Below, one piece after another: positions 28,846-31,598 of a stretch of DNA of 31,598 bases. The translations under genes were made by a program, and so were the position numbers. How positions within the stretch are numbered: the stretch's first letter is position 1; each line of letters starts with the position of its first letter. Under the pieces are notes generated by a model. It was given only the letters and a program-made list of their open reading frames with translations. It did no database searches and was not told the DNA's origin. This DNA is from Entamoeba invadens IP1 (lineage: Eukaryota > Evosea > Mastigamoebida > Endamoebidae), in assembly GCF_000330505.1 (NCBI RefSeq), contig NW_004443761.1, positions 46,478-78,075 of the forward strand. The letters run 5' to 3'.

Positions 28846-30153
28846 TCATCGAGTCGAACGAATAAGTTGAAGTTCGTCAACAACATGATTTATCTTAATC
28901 CTCTCATCTGAGTTTTGTAGCCAACACTGTTCCATTAGTCGGGTAAGTTCTTCTATAATATTTTTTCTTTTTTCAAGGCGTTTTCTAGCTGTCACAAACT
29001 CGGCTATTTTCCATGGAAATTTGAATGCATCTTTTGAATATGCTTCGCACCACCCAAAGCATTCATAGATTGTTATTGCAAATGAATATACATCCGCACT
29101 CGTTGTGTATTTCTCTCCTTTTAAAACTTCAGGAGCCATGAAGTTAGGTGTACCAACTTCTTTTGTGAAAGTCATGTTAGTCATCAACATGTTGATATTT
29201 CTTGATGCTCCAAAATCAGTCAATTTGGCGTTTACCTGATCGTTCCTTTCGACTGACACTATTAAAATGTTATCTGGTTTAATATCTCTTTGTAATATTC
29301 CATTAGTGTGTAAATACGACAGTCCTTTTGCTGCGTCTATTATAAATTTGATTTTTAATTTCTCTGTTATTTGGTGCCACTTCATTTTAATCATCAAATC
29401 ATTTAAACTACTGAATTGAGCAAATTCAGTGACCATACAGTTTTTACTTGGGATGAATACAGCTCCATAGAAGTGGACAATAATCTTACTCCGAAATTTG
29501 TCTAACATACAAACCTCCCTTTCAAAATCTTTCATTTTTTCAGCTTCATTGATACTTTCTTTCATTTGTTTAATTGCAACTAAATTGTTTCTGAAAGTAC
29601 CTTGATAAACTAACCCAAAAGATCCTTCACCTATTTTCTTGTCAATTGAAATTTCGGTAGGATCGAGTCTCGAATTCATTTCAGTTTTTGCGTTAATTAT
29701 AAAATCGTAAGTACTTTGTTTGTTATTCGAAAGACTTTTTGAGATTATCATCACATCGCTTGAAATGGTAGTACTGTACAATGGTGTCAAATACACTGAA
29801 AATTCACAAGCAAAATTTTTCTTTAATGTAATAATTTCAGGTTCTGTTCTTAAAAAATAAGCATTTCCCCCAAGTTTTGATGATATTTGAATTTTTGTTG
29901 TCTTATTTGAAACATTTCCAATACATAAAAGTTCTCTATTTTCAACTAAAACTGGAATTTCACACTTCTCTGAGTTAAATTCGATGATTTTTCTATTCAC
30001 TACAATCGTGCCTTTTTGGAGTGAAAAGAAGTGGACATTCGATTTTTTCATATTAAAAACAGTATTCTTTTTGTGCAATTCTTTTTGATGTATTCTTTGG
30101 AGAATTTTAAGAATTTTATACACCACAATACAATGGTAGACATTTTGAACCAT
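28846..30153 (-). CDS. TKL/TMK-type protein kinase without ectodomain
   Basis: 435 residues. Residues 30-160 match the juxtamembrane module of Entamoeba transmembrane kinases (EIPVLVENRELLCIGNVSN, then LRTEPEIITLKKNFACEF). The kinase domain spans about 168-432: glycine loop GEGSFG 175-180, VAIK with Lys195, alpha-C Glu213, catalytic loop LQRDIKPDN with Asp290 and Asn295, DFG 313-315, GTPNFMAPE ending Glu342, DVYSF Asp354, and an ERIK arginine at 418. The HRD histidine is replaced by Gln288; the other catalytic residues are intact, so activity is likely. TMK family members normally have a signal peptide, a Cys-rich ectodomain and a TM helix upstream. Here the protein starts MVQNVYHCIVVYKILKILQR and has no such parts, and no ectodomain coding is visible upstream. 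It is either a natural short form or a 5'-truncated TMK. The start is the first ATG. Confidence 0.85.
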   Translation of the reverse strand: MVQNVYHCIVVYKILKILQRIHQKELHKKNTVFNMKKSNVHFFSLQKGTIVVNRKIIEFNSEKCEIPVLVENRELLCIGNVSNKTTKIQISSKLGGNAYFLRTEPEIITLKKNFACEFSVYLTPLYSTTISSDVMIISKSLSNNKQSTYDFIINAKTEMNSRLDPTEISIDKKIGEGSFGLVYQGTFRNNLVAIKQMKESINEAEKMKDFEREVCMLDKFRSKIIVHFYGAVFIPSKNCMVTEFAQFSSLNDLMIKMKWHQITEKLKIKFIIDAAKGLSYLHTNGILQRDIKPDNILIVSVERNDQVNAKLTDFGASRNINMLMTNMTFTKEVGTPNFMAPEVLKGEKYTTSADVYSFAITIYECFGWCEAYSKDAFKFPWKIAEFVTARKRLEKRKNIIEELTRLMEQCWLQNSDERIKINHVVDELQLIRSTR

Positions 30154-31598
30154 ACTAAAGTCTTAGCAGAGTTTCCCAAAGTAATTAAAAAAAACTGTTG
30201 ATGATTTGATTTTTTTGGTTCTTTCAAGCCTTCTTAAAACTGTTAAATAAATTAAAGATCAAAACATCAAAATCATTTTTCCTTGTTTTGCCTATGAATA
30301 AATAAAATTTATAAAAATAAACCTTAAGCTTTATTTTAAATAACTATTCAAAACAACTTCTCAATCATTTAAATATAGTTTATTTTTGTTAATACAAAAC
30401 TACTATAAAATTATTATTATTATTTTAATTATATACTTATGTAAAATAAATAAACCTTTAATTATTAGGAGTATAATGAGATAAAAATTCCTGAATTAAT
30501 ATTTATAACATCAGTAAATATATAATTGAATTTAAAAGTTCAATTTTATATTAAAACCTCAAAATCGCTTTAATACCACTTTTTGCCAAAGTTAAATTCA
30601 AAAATGTTATTTTATATTGATAATATTTATTTGATAAAAACATTTTGAGAATATTATAAACAACTTTGATATACCACAACCGATATAATAAACTATTATA
30701 ATTATAAAAAATAATAAAATTTATATATTTTAACATAATAACCACATATGCATTAAAAATAATTTATTATCTATTTAATGTTGAATAAAAACAAAATAAA
30801 ATTAAAAATAAAATAAAAACTCAAAATCGTATGATATAAATACAAAACCTAATTTATATGCTTATTTCAAATTATATTATATAGTTTTAAAGTCAATAAA
30901 ATAAACTTAAAACACACAAAAAAGTTGTGTAAAAACAAATTCAATTTGGTTATAAACAAACTTTTTAATAATAAAAAAACATTTAAAAAACAGTTTAATT
31001 AAATATAAATTAAATTATTAAATTATCTATTTAAGGTTTATTTCAAAAAGAAAAAATACGCAAAAACACAATAATTAATATTGTTTATATAAATAATAAA
31101 AACATTTTATTTTTTTATTACAGTAGTGGAATAAACCACTTAAGTGAGTAAAAATTGTGAAACTTTGGTTGAACTTTGAGCCAAAATATAAAAAACTTAA
31201 GTACCACCCTTTATAAATAGGAAAATGAATTTGATTGGGTCTTTTCTTTGTTTTTTGAGAAAAAAGTAAATTTTGCTTGAAAAGAAAAAATATTTGAAAT
31301 GGTTTTTTATTTTAATTAAAACAAACTTAAAATATAGCTTTTGTTTTTTACATAATTCGTTTTGAAAAGTAATTTCTTTTAACAAAAAGAAGCTCAAAAA
31401 ATGTTCAAAAAGTGAAAAAAGAACAATGAAGAGCACAATGGACTAGCTTGAAAATAAAAGCTGGATTGAATTTGTGGTCTTTTTTGTGCACATTATTTCA
31501 ATGATTGTTTTTAACAAATAACATTAAAACAATATTTCATAACAGTTGTTGTTAAGATTCAAAAGAAAATAAGAGAAATATAAAAAAACATAAACAAA
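30154..31598. other. AT-rich right flank
   Basis: About 1.4 kb upstream of the kinase. A GAAC-containing stretch (AAAGAACC on the minus strand, about 65 bp upstream of the ATG) is the only promoter-like motif. I searched the minus strand for missing kinase ectodomain sequence (Cys-rich coding) and saw none. Short open frames at 30551-30745 and 31197-31436 have low-complexity Phe/Lys/Ile composition and are not called. Confidence 0.5.

Noticed and set aside
31119..31160. TACAGTAGTGGAATAAACC as a Tc1-like terminus
   Set aside because: A short local inverted repeat only, with no partner before the window ends and weak consensus match.

Overview
The window is AT-rich protist DNA that I read as Entamoeba, most likely E. 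invadens or another species rich in DNA transposons. The main evidence is the gene set. There is a heavy subunit (Hgl) and an intermediate subunit (Igl) of the Gal/GalNAc adherence lectin, a BspA-type leucine-rich repeat protein, a TLDc-domain protein, and a kinase with the juxtamembrane region of Entamoeba transmembrane kinases. The genes show no introns that I can see and sit in very AT-rich spacers. The species call is inference. It rests on the several hAT elements, which as I recall are reported to be plentiful in E. invadens and E. moshkovskii and scarce in E. histolytica.

Layout. 0.5-1.5 kb: BspA-like LRR gene (-). 1.7-4.1 kb: transposon debris, made of an unpaired hAT terminus, a complete 1.63 kb non-autonomous hAT element and two tiny MITEs. 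4.3-5.4 kb: type II membrane glycosyltransferase-like gene (+). 5.7-9.6 kb: Hgl (-). 11.2-14.4 kb: Igl (+), divergent from Hgl across 1.67 kb. 14.6 kb: a sliver of another BspA gene. 15.0-18.1 kb: a 3.13 kb hAT element with a perfect 8-bp target duplication, itself interrupted by a second 1.38 kb hAT element holding a broken transposase. 18.4-21.4 kb: decayed coding sequence that I cannot name. 21.6 kb: a lone tRNA-Gly(UCC). 22.4-23.4 kb: a TLDc gene split by a one-base frame change. 24.4-26.7 kb: a third hAT type carrying a nearly complete but broken transposase (-). 27.2-27.6 kb: a small two-TM protein (-). 28.0-28.3 kb: a mariner-like MITE. 28.8-30.2 kb: a TKL/TMK-type kinase lacking its ectodomain (-). 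The rest is AT-rich sequence with nothing recognisable.

How the genes work together: Hgl (type I transmembrane) and Igl (GPI-anchored) belong to the same cell-surface lectin complex, and the glycosyltransferase-like gene beside them could act in the secretory pathway on glycans. Physical linkage of the two lectin subunits, and the inverted hAT termini that bracket this block, are the most interesting aspects of the window. No toxin gene or viral sequence was recognised.
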